DNA from: Enterococcus_D sp050529585 | GTDB lineage: Bacteria; Bacillota; Bacilli; Lactobacillales; Enterococcaceae | Assembly (NCBI RefSeq): GCF_050529585.1 | Contig: NZ_CP172882.1 | Location: 248,001-312,000, forward strand | DNA length: 64,000 nucleotides | Direction: 5' to 3' | Shown here: one piece after another, positions 7,946 through 17,197 of the stretch | How positions within the stretch are numbered: position 1 is the first letter of the stretch | How the letters are laid out: each line of letters opens with the position of its first letter | Translations under genes and position numbers: made by a program | Notes under the pieces: model-generated | What the model saw: the letters and a program-made list of their open reading frames with translations, nothing else | Database searches by the model: none | What the model was told of the DNA's origin: nothing

Positions 7946-9733
7946 ATGAAGAAAAATATTTTTGGTATGGTCACTCTTTTGTCAGTGGTAGCATTGGCAG
8001 CTTGTGGCAGTAACGGCGGTGGGACTGATTCTTCAGGCGGCAGCAGCAATTCAGCTACTGAAACAGAAGATGTCAGCAGCTTCCCAACATCAGTAACAAA
8101 CGATGCAGATGCAGTGGATGGCGGCACTTTGGATGTAGCAGTCGTGATGGATACGCAATTCCAAGGATTGTTCCAAACAGAGTTCTATCAAGATAACTAT
8201 GATGCACAATTCATGTTACCAAGTAACGAAAGTTTGTTCTTAACAGATTCAGACTTCAAAATCGTGGATGGCGGGGCAGCAAACTTAGAAATCGATCAAG
8301 ACAACAATACAGCAACGATCACATTGCGTGATAACTTGAAGTGGTCTGATGGGGAAGATGTGACTGCAGATGACGTGATCTTCTCTTATGAAGTGATCGG
8401 AAACAAAGATTACACAGGTATCCGTTATGACAGCAACTTCACAAACATTATCGGTATGGAAGATTACCACGATGGCAAATCTGATACGATCTCAGGGATC
8501 ACTAAAGAAAGCGACAAAGTCGTAACCATCGAATACAAACAAGTACACCCAGGTATGTTACAAGCAGGTGGCGGTGTGTATTCTTCTGCATTACCAAAAC
8601 ATACCTTTGACGGCGTTGCTATCAAAGATATGGAATCAAGTGACCAAGTACGTAAAAACCCAGTAGTATTTGGGCCTTACGTGATGTCTAACATCGTTGC
8701 AGGTGAGTCTGTAGAATATACACCGAACGAATATTACTATGGCGGCAAACCAAAATTAGACAAATTGTCCTTTAAAGCAGTACCTTCTGCATCAATCGTA
8801 GAAGGTTTGAATGCCAAACAATACGACATTGCTTTGTCAATGCCAACAGATACGTACCCAACATACAAAGACACTGATGGCTACCAAATTTTAGGTCGTC
8901 CAGAACAAGCGTACACGTATATTGGTTTCAAATTAGGTACTTGGGATGCAGATGCCAATGAAGTTGTAACGAATCCAGATGCAAAAATGGCAGACAAATC
9001 ATTGCGTCAAGCAATGGGTTATGCATTAGATAATGATGCTGTCGGCAGCCGTTTCTACAATGGTTTGCGTACAAACGCAACAACATTGATTCCCCCAGTA
9101 TTTGGTACATTGCATAATACTGAAATCGAAGGTTATACGTATAACATCGACAAAGCAAATCAATTACTTGATGATGCTGGTTATAAAGATGTGGACGGCG
9201 ATGGCATGCGTGAAGACAAAGATGGTGAAAAATTAACGATCAACTTTGCTTCAATGTCAGGTGGCGAAACTGCCCAACCATTGGCTGATTACTATATCCA
9301 ACAATGGAATGAAATCGGACTAGATGTACAATACACGACTGGCCGTTTGATCGACTTCCAAGCATTCTACGACAAACTAGAAAATGACGATCCAGAAATC
9401 GATGTTTATCAAGGCGCTTGGGGCACTGGTTCAGACCCATCACCTATGGGATTATATGGTCCAAATGCTGCTTTCAACTACACGCGTTTCTCTTCAGATG
9501 AAAACACGAAATTGTTAGAAGCAATCGATTCAACTGATTCATTTGATGATACAAAACGTAAAGAAGCATTTGATGCATGGCAAGAATATGCATTTGACGA
9601 AGCATTCGTTATCCCAACACTTTACCGTAATGAAGTATTACCTATTTCAGACCGTGTGAAAGACTTTGACTGGGCTTACGATGTTGACCACAATCCATGG
9701 GCAACTGTTTCTGTCACTGCAGAATCTCGTTAA
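7946..9733 (+). CDS. oppA: Peptide-binding lipoprotein OppA
   Basis: Encodes 595 residues, the size expected for an OppA substrate-binding protein. It has a lipoprotein signal with lipobox LAAC, lipidated Cys20, and then a Ser/Gly/Thr linker. The SBP family 5 core is visible in LRDNLKWSDGEDVTADDVIFSYE and KNPVVFGPYVMSN. It captures peptides outside the membrane and hands them to OppBC. AAGGAGGA precedes the ATG. It is last in the operon. In Lactococcus a peptidase gene (pepO) follows at this place, but none is present here. Confidence 0.95.
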   Translation: MKKNIFGMVTLLSVVALAACGSNGGGTDSSGGSSNSATETEDVSSFPTSVTNDADAVDGGTLDVAVVMDTQFQGLFQTEFYQDNYDAQFMLPSNESLFLTDSDFKIVDGGAANLEIDQDNNTATITLRDNLKWSDGEDVTADDVIFSYEVIGNKDYTGIRYDSNFTNIIGMEDYHDGKSDTISGITKESDKVVTIEYKQVHPGMLQAGGGVYSSALPKHTFDGVAIKDMESSDQVRKNPVVFGPYVMSNIVAGESVEYTPNEYYYGGKPKLDKLSFKAVPSASIVEGLNAKQYDIALSMPTDTYPTYKDTDGYQILGRPEQAYTYIGFKLGTWDADANEVVTNPDAKMADKSLRQAMGYALDNDAVGSRFYNGLRTNATTLIPPVFGTLHNTEIEGYTYNIDKANQLLDDAGYKDVDGDGMREDKDGEKLTINFASMSGGETAQPLADYYIQQWNEIGLDVQYTTGRLIDFQAFYDKLENDDPEIDVYQGAWGTGSDPSPMGLYGPNAAFNYTRFSSDENTKLLEAIDSTDSFDDTKRKEAFDAWQEYAFDEAFVIPTLYRNEVLPISDRVKDFDWAYDVDHNPWATVSVTAESR

Positions 9734-9741
9734 TCATTGAT

Positions 9742-9774
9742 AATAGACGTTCCTTTGGGAGCGTCTATTTTTTT
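9742..9774 (+). terminator. Terminator of the opp operon
   Basis: AATAGACGTTCC and GGAGCGTCTATT form a strong stem with a short TTTG-type loop, followed by a run of seven T. Confidence 0.9.
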
Positions 9775-9866
9775 GTCTAATCCATGTGATTTGGCGGATA
9801 TGCTTGCACATATGCGAATGCCATCTAAATTTTTCTTATATACAGTACAAGATTTTAGACGAAACA

Positions 9867-9895
9867 TTTCATAATTCAGTAAAAACCAGTATAAT
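9867..9895 (+). promoter_or_regulatory. Promoter for rnc
   Basis: A perfect TATAAT (9890-9895) with a weak -35 TTTCAT (9867-9872) at 17 bases. The rnc ATG lies 37 bases downstream. Confidence 0.55.
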
Positions 9896-9932
9896 AGGAA
9901 AGTGTCAACTAACTAATGAAGGAATGTGGCAA

Positions 9933-10625
9933 ATGAATACACAGCTAACGAAAGAACTGAAAGAAAAGTTTGGTATTGTGTTCCATGATGTTGATTTATT
10001 AGAACAAGCTTTTACCCATTCATCTTATGTGAATGAGCACCGCAACTTACACTTGTCAGACAATGAACGATTGGAATTTCTTGGTGATGCAGTTTTAGAG
10101 TTGATCGTTTCTCGCTATTTATATCGAGAATTGCCAGATCTGCCCGAAGGCAAGTTAACAAAGCTGAGAGCTGCAATCGTTAGAGAAGATAGTTTGTCTA
10201 TGTTTGCCAAAGATTGCCGCTTTGATGAATCGATTCGTTTAGGTAAAGGGGAAGAAAATTCTGGTGGACGCAAACGCCCCTCTTTATTATGCGATTTATT
10301 TGAAGCTTTTTTAGGCGCATTATACTTAGACCAAGGACTGGAAAGTGTCGATCGCTTCTTGACACAAGTTGTTTTTCCGAAAGTCAAAGCAGGTGCTTTT
10401 TCCCATGAGATGGATCACAAAACACGTTTACAAGAAGTTTTGCAAAGGGGTGGCGATGTTGCAATCAACTATCGATTGATCAAAGAAGCAGGTCCTGCCC
10501 ATGAACGGATTTTTTGGACGGAAGTCTATTGTGACGATGCCTTGATCGGTAAAGGGCAAGGCAAATCAAAAAAATTATCAGAACAAGATGCAGCGGCCAA
10601 TGCGTTAGCATCCCTGGAACAGTAA
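9933..10625 (+). CDS. rnc: Ribonuclease III
   Basis: Encodes 230 residues, matching normal RNase III. It cuts double-stranded RNA, for example in rRNA maturation. The catalytic signature NERLEFLGDAVLEL is near residues 42-55, with a second acidic site at DLFEAFLGALYLDQG. A dsRNA-binding domain fills the last 70 residues (TRLQEVLQRGG to EQDAAANALASL). I chose ATG 9933 with GAAGGAA upstream. An open frame reaching back to 9786 would add 49 residues across the promoter. smc follows after 15 bases, the usual rnc-smc-ftsY grouping. Confidence 0.96.
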   Translation: MNTQLTKELKEKFGIVFHDVDLLEQAFTHSSYVNEHRNLHLSDNERLEFLGDAVLELIVSRYLYRELPDLPEGKLTKLRAAIVREDSLSMFAKDCRFDESIRLGKGEENSGGRKRPSLLCDLFEAFLGALYLDQGLESVDRFLTQVVFPKVKAGAFSHEMDHKTRLQEVLQRGGDVAINYRLIKEAGPAHERIFWTEVYCDDALIGKGQGKSKKLSEQDAAANALASLEQ

Positions 10626-10640
10626 GAGAGGAATGGCGGA

Positions 10641-13600
10641 GTGTATTTAAAACGAATAGAAATTGCCGGCTTTAAATCCTTTGCCGACCGCACAGTCATC
10701 GACTTTGAACACCGAGTGACTGCTGTTGTCGGACCAAACGGCAGCGGCAAAAGCAACATTACGGAAGCAATTCGTTGGGTTTTAGGAGAACAATCTGCCA
10801 AAAATCTACGGGGTGGGAAGATGCCCGATGTCATCTTTGCAGGATCAGATTCCCGCAAAGCGCTAAACCTAGCAGAAGTAACGATTGTTTTAGACAATAG
10901 CGATCACTATTTGCCATTGGATTACAATGAGATCAGTGTGTCGCGACGTTTGAGACGGACTGGCGAAAGTGACTTCTTCTTGAATAAACAATCTTGTCGC
11001 TTGAAAGATATTCAAGAGTTATTTATGGATTCTGGATTAGGAAAAGAATCCTTCTCTATCATTTCCCAAGGGAAAGTAGAAGCAATATTCAGCAGCAAAC
11101 CAGAAGACCGCCGTGGTATTTTCGAAGAAGCGGCCGGCGTCTTGAAATATAAACAACGCAAGAAAAAAGCCGAACAGAAATTATTCGAAACAGAAGATAA
11201 TTTGAGCCGACTGCAAGACATTATTTATGAGCTAGAAGATCAGCTGGTGCCGCTGGCTGCCCAAAGTGAAGCAGCCAAAAAGTTCTTGGCTTTAAAAGAA
11301 CAATTAACAACGATCGACGTGGCATATACAGTTATGGAGATCGCGGAAGCCAAAGCAGCTTGGGAATTGGCGAAAACAGAACTGGCAGCGTGTAATCAGC
11401 AGTTGGAACAAATTGCCACACGCATCAATCAAGGGGAACTTTCACTGCATGACTTGCGTCAGCAACGTGCAACCTTCGATGAAACCTTGGAGAAAGTCAA
11501 TCAACAGCTTCTTGATGCAACAGAAGGCTTGACCCAAGCTGAAGGGCAAAAAGAACTATTGGATGAGCGTTCAAAACATACCCAAAAAAGTTCAGCAGAG
11601 TATCAAGAAACCCTCGATGAAGTGATTGAACGAGGCAGTGCATTAAGTGACGAAAAAAGTGAATTGATTGCTGCGCTTTCGCAAAAGAACCGTAGTATCC
11701 AAGAAGTAGAAGCACTGATTGCAGCAGCGCGTAAAGAACAAGAAAAGTATCAGCGTTCTGCTAAAGAAATCATTGAAGAATTGCGGAGTCAATATGTGGA
11801 AGCAATGCAAGAGCAGGCCACAGTGGGCAATGAACTGAAGTATCTTGAACGCCAATACCAGCAAGAAACGGCCAAAAATCAATCTGCATTGACCAAACAA
11901 ACACAAATGAATACGACGTTGCAGGAAAAAGAAACGGAAGCCGCACTGGTGACCGAACAGCTAACAACAGCGAAAGCTGCGTTAGAAGCGCAACGCACAC
12001 ATTATATTCAAGTACAAGAAAAAGCCCAACACAATCAAGCGCGTTTTGAAGAAGCCCAGAAAAAAATGTATGCATTGATGAATCAAGTCCAACAAGTCCG
12101 GGCGAAGCAGCGGAGTTTGCAAGATATCCAAGAAAATTATAGCGGTTTTTATCAAGGTGTGCGTTTGGTATTAAAAAATAAACAACACTTGCAAGGAATC
12201 GTTGGCGCGGTGGCGGAGTTGATCGATGTCCCACAAGACTATACTGTCGCGATCGAAACGGCGTTGGGTGCCTCAGCACAACATGTGATCGTGGAGAATG
12301 AGCGAGACGCCCGCAATGCAATCACCTATTTGAAAGAAAATCGTGGCGGACGGGCCACATTTTTACCGCTAACAACTATCAAAGCACGGCACTTGCCCGA
12401 ATATGCCCGGCATCAAGCGCAGCAAGTGGACGGGTTTATCGGTGTCGCTAGTGAACTGGTCGATTCGCCTGACACAGTTCAGACAATCACAGATAATCTT
12501 CTAGGCAGTATTTTGATCGCCGAAGATCTGCAAAGCGCCAATGCACTGGCACGGGCTTTGAATTACAGTTACCGCGTCGTTTCTTTAGAAGGAGATGTCA
12601 TGAATGCTGGTGGTTCAATGACCGGTGGGGCAACCAAAAAGAATGCCGGCAGTCTCTTCAGTCAAAGCAATGAATTGCAGCAATTGACAGCCCAAGCAAC
12701 GCAATTAGACGAACGTCTGCAAACCACGGAAAAACAAGTACAGCATTTTGAAGCTGCTGCTAAAGAAGCACGGGCAGCCTTAGATACCTTGCGCAGCCAA
12801 GGCGAGCAAGACCGTATGACGGCGCATGAATTGCAAAATCGTTTGGATCATCTGGAGCAAGAACTTACCCGTCTGCACAAAGAGCAGCAAGTCTTTGCCT
12901 TCGAACACAGAGAAGTACAAGCCTTCTTTGAAGAATATGCCGAAAAGAAACAAGATTTAGAAGAACAGCAACAGCGGCTCGCCGCTCAATTGACAAAAAT
13001 CGACCAAGACATTCGTCAAATGAATGTCGAAGAAGATTTGATCGAAGAAAAACGACAGCAAGTCGCGGAAGAATTGGCGCGCTTGCAGGCAGATTTCGCC
13101 GTCCAAAAAGAACAAACTGCGCATTTGCAGCAAAAAATAGCCGCCAATGCCGAAGCTTCTGCGGAAAACGAAGAACGGCAACGGGTTTTAACGCGCCAAA
13201 TACAGGCACTTTCCAGTAATGTCAGTCATCATGAGTTTTCTGAGGAAGCTCTTTTGCAGCAAATCAAGGAATATGCTGCAGCCAAGGACACCTTGACGAA
13301 AGAATTGACGGATATCCGAACCAAACGGCAAGCGTTGCAGTTAAAAATCGGCACGTTAGATGAAGCGTTGAGCGGTGCCAACTTAGAACAAAAAGAACAG
13401 TTGTCCCATAAAACAGCGGTCGAAATCGAAAAAAACCGCAGTGAGTTGGTGATGGACAATCGCCTATTGTACTTGCAGGAAGAATACAACATGACGTATG
13501 AAAAAGCTGCGCAAGATTTCTCAGCTATCACGGATGCTGTTGCGGCTAAAGAAGAGATCCAAACATTGAAAGCCGCCATCGATGAGATCGGCCCTGTCAA

Positions 13601-14219
13601 TTTGAATGCGATCGAACAATTTGAGCAAGTCAATCAACGTCATCTGTTCCTAACAGGACAGCGGGATGATCTATTAACGGCTAAGGCACAGCTTTTCGAT
13701 ACGATGTCTGAGATGGATGAGGAAGTCAAAACGCGATTTGGCGAAGTGTTTGATGCCATTCGTCTGCAATTCAAACAAGTCTTCCCCAATATGTTTGGCG
13801 GAGGCCACGCAGAATTGGTGTTAACAGACCCTGCTGATTTATTGAATACTGGGATCGAGATCGAAGCCCAACCACCAGGCAAAAAACTGCAGAATTTAAG
13901 TCTGCTCTCAGGAGGAGAACGGGCCTTAACGGCTATTGCATTATTGTTTTCGATCATTCAAGTGCGCCCAGTGCCATTTTGTGTGTTAGATGAAGTAGAG
14001 GCTGCACTGGATGAAGCCAACGTATCTAGATTTGGTCATTATCTTAGTACTTTCCAAAACGATACGCAGTTTATCGTTGTGACCCATCGTAAAGGTACCA
14101 TGGAAGCGGCAGACGTGTTGTATGGCGTCACTATGCAAGAGTCCGGTGTATCCAAAACTGTTTCGGTACGTTTAGAAGAGGTCCGAGAAGGTGGCAGTTT
14201 CGCAGCCGTACAAGAGTAG
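10641..14219 (+). CDS. smc: Chromosome segregation protein SMC
   Basis: Encodes 1192 residues, the full SMC length. It has Walker A GPNGSGKSN near residue 33, two long Gln/Glu/Lys-rich coiled coils, and a hinge around residues 500-660 (GIVGAVAELIDVP to GGSMTGGATKKNAGSLFS). The C-terminal ATPase half has LSGGERALTAIALLF and CVLDEVEAALDEANV. SMC dimers with ScpAB condense and align sister chromosomes. The start is GTG 10641 behind AGAGAGGAA. A HAD gene and ftsY follow within a few bases, suggesting one transcript from rnc. Confidence 0.97.
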   Translation: MYLKRIEIAGFKSFADRTVIDFEHRVTAVVGPNGSGKSNITEAIRWVLGEQSAKNLRGGKMPDVIFAGSDSRKALNLAEVTIVLDNSDHYLPLDYNEISVSRRLRRTGESDFFLNKQSCRLKDIQELFMDSGLGKESFSIISQGKVEAIFSSKPEDRRGIFEEAAGVLKYKQRKKKAEQKLFETEDNLSRLQDIIYELEDQLVPLAAQSEAAKKFLALKEQLTTIDVAYTVMEIAEAKAAWELAKTELAACNQQLEQIATRINQGELSLHDLRQQRATFDETLEKVNQQLLDATEGLTQAEGQKELLDERSKHTQKSSAEYQETLDEVIERGSALSDEKSELIAALSQKNRSIQEVEALIAAARKEQEKYQRSAKEIIEELRSQYVEAMQEQATVGNELKYLERQYQQETAKNQSALTKQTQMNTTLQEKETEAALVTEQLTTAKAALEAQRTHYIQVQEKAQHNQARFEEAQKKMYALMNQVQQVRAKQRSLQDIQENYSGFYQGVRLVLKNKQHLQGIVGAVAELIDVPQDYTVAIETALGASAQHVIVENERDARNAITYLKENRGGRATFLPLTTIKARHLPEYARHQAQQVDGFIGVASELVDSPDTVQTITDNLLGSILIAEDLQSANALARALNYSYRVVSLEGDVMNAGGSMTGGATKKNAGSLFSQSNELQQLTAQATQLDERLQTTEKQVQHFEAAAKEARAALDTLRSQGEQDRMTAHELQNRLDHLEQELTRLHKEQQVFAFEHREVQAFFEEYAEKKQDLEEQQQRLAAQLTKIDQDIRQMNVEEDLIEEKRQQVAEELARLQADFAVQKEQTAHLQQKIAANAEASAENEERQRVLTRQIQALSSNVSHHEFSEEALLQQIKEYAAAKDTLTKELTDIRTKRQALQLKIGTLDEALSGANLEQKEQLSHKTAVEIEKNRSELVMDNRLLYLQEEYNMTYEKAAQDFSAITDAVAAKEEIQTLKAAIDEIGPVNLNAIEQFEQVNQRHLFLTGQRDDLLTAKAQLFDTMSEMDEEVKTRFGEVFDAIRLQFKQVFPNMFGGGHAELVLTDPADLLNTGIEIEAQPPGKKLQNLSLLSGGERALTAIALLFSIIQVRPVPFCVLDEVEAALDEANVSRFGHYLSTFQNDTQFIVVTHRKGTMEAADVLYGVTMQESGVSKTVSVRLEEVREGGSFAAVQE

Positions 14220-14231
14220 AGGAGTAAAGCG

Positions 14232-15050
14232 ATGATTAAATTGATTGCCATTGACTTAGATGGCACGTTATTAAATAGCAAAAAAGAAGTGACGATCCGC
14301 AATAAACAAGCGCTGGCTCGTGCGAAAGCCCAAGGGGTCAAAGTTGTTATTTGTACAGGTCGTCCACTACGGGCAATCAGGCCTTATTTAGATGAATTGT
14401 CACTAAAAGATGCTGGAGATTACAGTATCACTTTTAATGGTGGTTTAGTGCAAAAAAACGAGACCGGTGAAATCATTGAAAAAGCGGCGCTGCAGTTGGC
14501 AGATGTCCATGAATTGATTGCCGTAGCTGAAGGCTTGGACATGCCTTTAGATATCGTATCAGAGGAAATCGTCTTGACTTTGCCGACTTCGGCTGATCAT
14601 TTGTCGATCTATGGCTCATTGAATCCATTATTGGATTGCCGACCATTTGCCATTGATGCGTTAGATGAGACCAAGTTATATAATAAGGCTGTGATTGCTT
14701 ACCACCAAGAGGTTTTGGATCCGAAAATCCCTGAAATCCCAGCGGAAGTCAGTGAAAAGTTTGAAATCATCAAAAGCCGCAACAATTTGCTGGAATTTAT
14801 GCCCAAAGGAATCACCAAAGCCTACGGCATCAGCTTGTTGGCGCAGGATTTAGGTATCGATCAGACTGAAGTGATGGCGATCGGTGATGAAGAAAATGAT
14901 TTGCCGATGATTCGCTATGCCGGCATTGGTGTGGCGATGGAAAATGCGGTACCGATGATCAAAGAAGCTGCGGATGTTGTGACAGATTCAAATGAAGCCG
15001 ACGGTGTAGCCAAAGTGATTGAAAAATATGTCTTAACAGGAGGTGTCTAA
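14232..15050 (+). CDS. Cof-type HAD-superfamily phosphatase
   Basis: Encodes 272 residues. Motif I is IDLDGTLL (nucleophile Asp near residue 8) and motif IV is GDEENDLPMIR, with a type IIB cap between. Such enzymes remove phosphate from sugar phosphates or cofactors such as FMN or PLP. The substrate cannot be read from sequence. It lies between smc and ftsY with AGAGGAG upstream, and its last bases contain the ftsY ribosome site, so the two are coupled. A paralogue is found at 45986. Confidence 0.9.
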   Translation: MIKLIAIDLDGTLLNSKKEVTIRNKQALARAKAQGVKVVICTGRPLRAIRPYLDELSLKDAGDYSITFNGGLVQKNETGEIIEKAALQLADVHELIAVAEGLDMPLDIVSEEIVLTLPTSADHLSIYGSLNPLLDCRPFAIDALDETKLYNKAVIAYHQEVLDPKIPEIPAEVSEKFEIIKSRNNLLEFMPKGITKAYGISLLAQDLGIDQTEVMAIGDEENDLPMIRYAGIGVAMENAVPMIKEAADVVTDSNEADGVAKVIEKYVLTGGV

Positions 15051-15051
15051 T

Positions 15052-16356
15052 ATGGGATTTTTTGACAAAATCAAAAAAGCGTTGATTGGCGAAACAAAAG
15101 ATACTGAAGAAGAAAAATTAGATGCACCAGCAGTATCTGATAGCGAAACGCCAGTCCCTGCGAATGAAGACAGTGAATCGGCTACGACTTTACCAGATAA
15201 TGCTGCTGATGCACCAGCCGATCAAGAAGATGCAGGGATTGATCCGACAAATGCACCATCAACTGATCAAGAACCAATTGAGGCGACAAAAACAGCGGAA
15301 CCACCAGTTGTTGAACCGAAGGAAAATAGTCAAGAAGCAACTGTCAAAGAAACCATCCCTCCTGTCGTCGATCATCAACCAGTGATGACATCTGAGGCAG
15401 ATCTGACAGGTAGCAAAACAGAATCTGTTCAAGATAAATACACCAAAGGGCTGAGTAAATCACGCAAAACGTTTGGTCAACGTATGAATGAATTATTTGC
15501 TAATTTTCGGACAGTCGATGAAGATTTCTTTGAAGAAGTTGAAGAAACTTTGATTGGCGCCGATGTAGGGTTTGATGCAGCGATGAAAATCGCCGACGCG
15601 TTAAGACAAGAAGTCAAATTACGCAATGTCAAAAAGACTGCTGATGTACAAAATGTCATTATTGAAAAGCTGGTGGATCTTTATGGAGAAGCCGGCGTAG
15701 ATGAAGTCAATACACTGAATATGCAACCCGATTTGACAGTCATTTTATTTGTGGGTGTCAATGGTGTCGGAAAAACCACAAGCATTGGCAAATTAGCCCA
15801 TCAATTCAAAGCAGAAGGCAAGAAAGTTTTGCTGGCAGCCGCGGATACCTTTCGGGCGGGTGCCATTGATCAATTGGTGGTTTGGGGTGAACGGGCTGGT
15901 GTCGAAGTTGTCCGAGGCAATGCTGGTGGCGATCCAGCTGCAGTCGTTTTTGATGCGATGGAACGTGCCAAAGCCGAAAACGCGGATGTGTTATTGGTAG
16001 ATACAGCTGGACGTTTGCAAAACAAAGTCAACTTGATGAACGAATTGGAAAAAATCAAACGGATCATCCAACGGGTCGATCCAAGTGCGCCACATGAAGT
16101 TTTGCTGGTGCTGGATGCGACAACAGGTCAAAATGCCATGAATCAAGCCAAACAATTCAAAGAAACAACAGACGTGTCGGGTCTGGTCTTGACCAAATTA
16201 GACGGAACGGCCAAAGGTGGTATTGTGCTAGCGATTCGCAACGAGTTGCACTTGCCGGTCAAATTGGTTGGTCTAGGGGAAGGAATCAACGACCTAGAGC
16301 CATTTGATCCAAATGAATTTGTTGTAGGGCTATTCAAAGGATTGATCAAAGACTAA
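15052..16356 (+). CDS. ftsY: Signal recognition particle receptor FtsY
   Basis: Encodes 434 residues. The N-terminal ~120 residues form a highly acidic, Pro/Thr/Glu-rich A domain. The NG GTPase domain follows, with P-loop GVNGVGKTTSIGKLA, DTFRAGAIDQL, DTAGRLQNK and TKLDGTAKGG. It receives ribosome-SRP complexes at the membrane for co-translational insertion. I prefer ATG 15052, 8 bases after AGGAGG. A GTG at 15043 sits on the ribosome site itself and would overlap the HAD gene. Confidence 0.96.
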   Translation: MGFFDKIKKALIGETKDTEEEKLDAPAVSDSETPVPANEDSESATTLPDNAADAPADQEDAGIDPTNAPSTDQEPIEATKTAEPPVVEPKENSQEATVKETIPPVVDHQPVMTSEADLTGSKTESVQDKYTKGLSKSRKTFGQRMNELFANFRTVDEDFFEEVEETLIGADVGFDAAMKIADALRQEVKLRNVKKTADVQNVIIEKLVDLYGEAGVDEVNTLNMQPDLTVILFVGVNGVGKTTSIGKLAHQFKAEGKKVLLAAADTFRAGAIDQLVVWGERAGVEVVRGNAGGDPAAVVFDAMERAKAENADVLLVDTAGRLQNKVNLMNELEKIKRIIQRVDPSAPHEVLLVLDATTGQNAMNQAKQFKETTDVSGLVLTKLDGTAKGGIVLAIRNELHLPVKLVGLGEGINDLEPFDPNEFVVGLFKGLIKD

Positions 16357-16361
16357 AAAGA

Positions 16362-16398
16362 AGAGCCGTGTGTCGGGAAATTCCCAATACATGGCTCT
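16362..16398 (+). terminator. Terminator after ftsY
   Basis: AGAGCCGTGTGT pairs, with G-U pairs, to ATACATGGCTCT, continued inward by GGGAA/TTCCC. The T tract is weak (CATTTATT). The rest of 16399-16581 shows nothing recognisable. Confidence 0.65.
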
Positions 16399-16581
16399 CA
16401 TTTATTGCGGTTAAACCTGTTATGGTAAGTTGAAGAATAGATAACCAATACTGCAATCCAAGATGAAAATCCATTACAGCAAAGACAAAAGATACCTCGC
16501 AAACAAGTGTACACAGACCGAGCATTTCAAGAAACAGTCTTTGACAAACGTGGTTTGCAGGTGACGGCAAGGGCAAGGGTA

Positions 16582-16950
16582 TTACTTTGTTAGTTCTCCT
16601 TGACGGTCTTTGATCAATTTTTCTAGTTCATTCAAAGTGTCGATCTCTTTATTGGTTTCAATAAAGTTGGTGATCAAGTTTAGTAACGATTGTTCAGATA
16701 ACTCAGCAGCAAGGAAATCTTCTTGCGTTACGTTTGGCGCGTACAGGCGCGTCAAGACCGTGCCGCTGTAGCCGATATCTGCTACTTTCAATAAATCGTG
16801 GTTTTTTAACTTGCGTACCACAGCCTGAATCGTATTCTTGCTTAGATCTTGCTGTTGAACAGCAATGTCATTGGCAGACAACGGTTTATCTGCATTCCAA
16901 AAAATATTCATGATTTGGCGTTCGCGTTTGGTAAGGTTAAGTGGTTTCAT
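16582..16950 (-). CDS. BlaI/MecI/CopY-family winged-helix repressor
   Basis: Encodes 122 residues. The N-terminal winged helix begins MKPLNLTKRERQIMNIFWNADKPLSANDI and continues with NTIQAVVRKLKNHDLL, the typical BlaI/CopY pattern. The C-terminal part is the helical dimer region. I see no C-terminal Cys cluster as in copper-sensing CopY, so copper is unlikely to be its signal. No BlaR-type sensor protease or beta-lactamase is adjacent, so its signal and targets are unknown. A dyad over its own promoter suggests it represses itself. Confidence 0.85.
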   Translation of the reverse strand: MKPLNLTKRERQIMNIFWNADKPLSANDIAVQQQDLSKNTIQAVVRKLKNHDLLKVADIGYSGTVLTRLYAPNVTQEDFLAAELSEQSLLNLITNFIETNKEIDTLNELEKLIKDRQGELTK

Positions 16951-16995
16951 TCACTATTCTTCCTTTCAAAAAAGAGTAATATAGACATAATAATT

Positions 16996-17014
16996 TACTG
17001 TTATATATTCAGTA
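16996..17014 (-). promoter_or_regulatory. Probable self-operator of the BlaI-type repressor
   Basis: TACTG (16996-17000) and CAGTA (17010-17014) form an inverted repeat with a 9-base AT spacer. BlaI/MecI operators contain TACA/TGTA or TACT-type half sites. The right arm overlaps the -10 of the promoter that reads toward the repressor gene. Confidence 0.5.
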
Positions 17015-17040
17015 TACTTTATTTTGTAGGTAAATATCAA
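17011..17040 (-). promoter_or_regulatory. Promoter for the BlaI-type repressor
   Basis: Read on the reverse strand: TTGATA (17040 to 17035), 18 bases, then TATACT (17016 to 17011). The leader to the ATG at 16950 is about 55 bases. Confidence 0.5.
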
Positions 17041-17108
17041 ATTTATTCAAGTTATTTATGAATTCTTGGTAATTTTGTTAATAGTTATTGCAAAAAAAAT
17101 CAATTTCG

Positions 17109-17136
17109 TTCACTTCCCATATTTTTTGGCTATAAT
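17109..17136 (+). promoter_or_regulatory. Promoter for gshF
   Basis: TTCACT (17109-17114), a 16-base spacer and a perfect TATAAT (17131-17136), 61 bases before the gshF ATG. Confidence 0.55.
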
Positions 17137-17197
17137 AAAAGAGAATGTAAAGCAATCAATCATAAAAATCAAGTCAGAGAATTTAGAGGACAATTAC

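Noticed and set aside
4087..9733. Insertion of the opp operon between acpP and rnc as a recent transfer
   Set aside because: This order agrees with what I recall of other enterococci, and codon use looks like that of the neighbours.
11770..12321. 183-codon reverse-strand frame inside smc
   Set aside because: Antisense to the coiled-coil/hinge region of SMC. The composition is that of a shadow frame.
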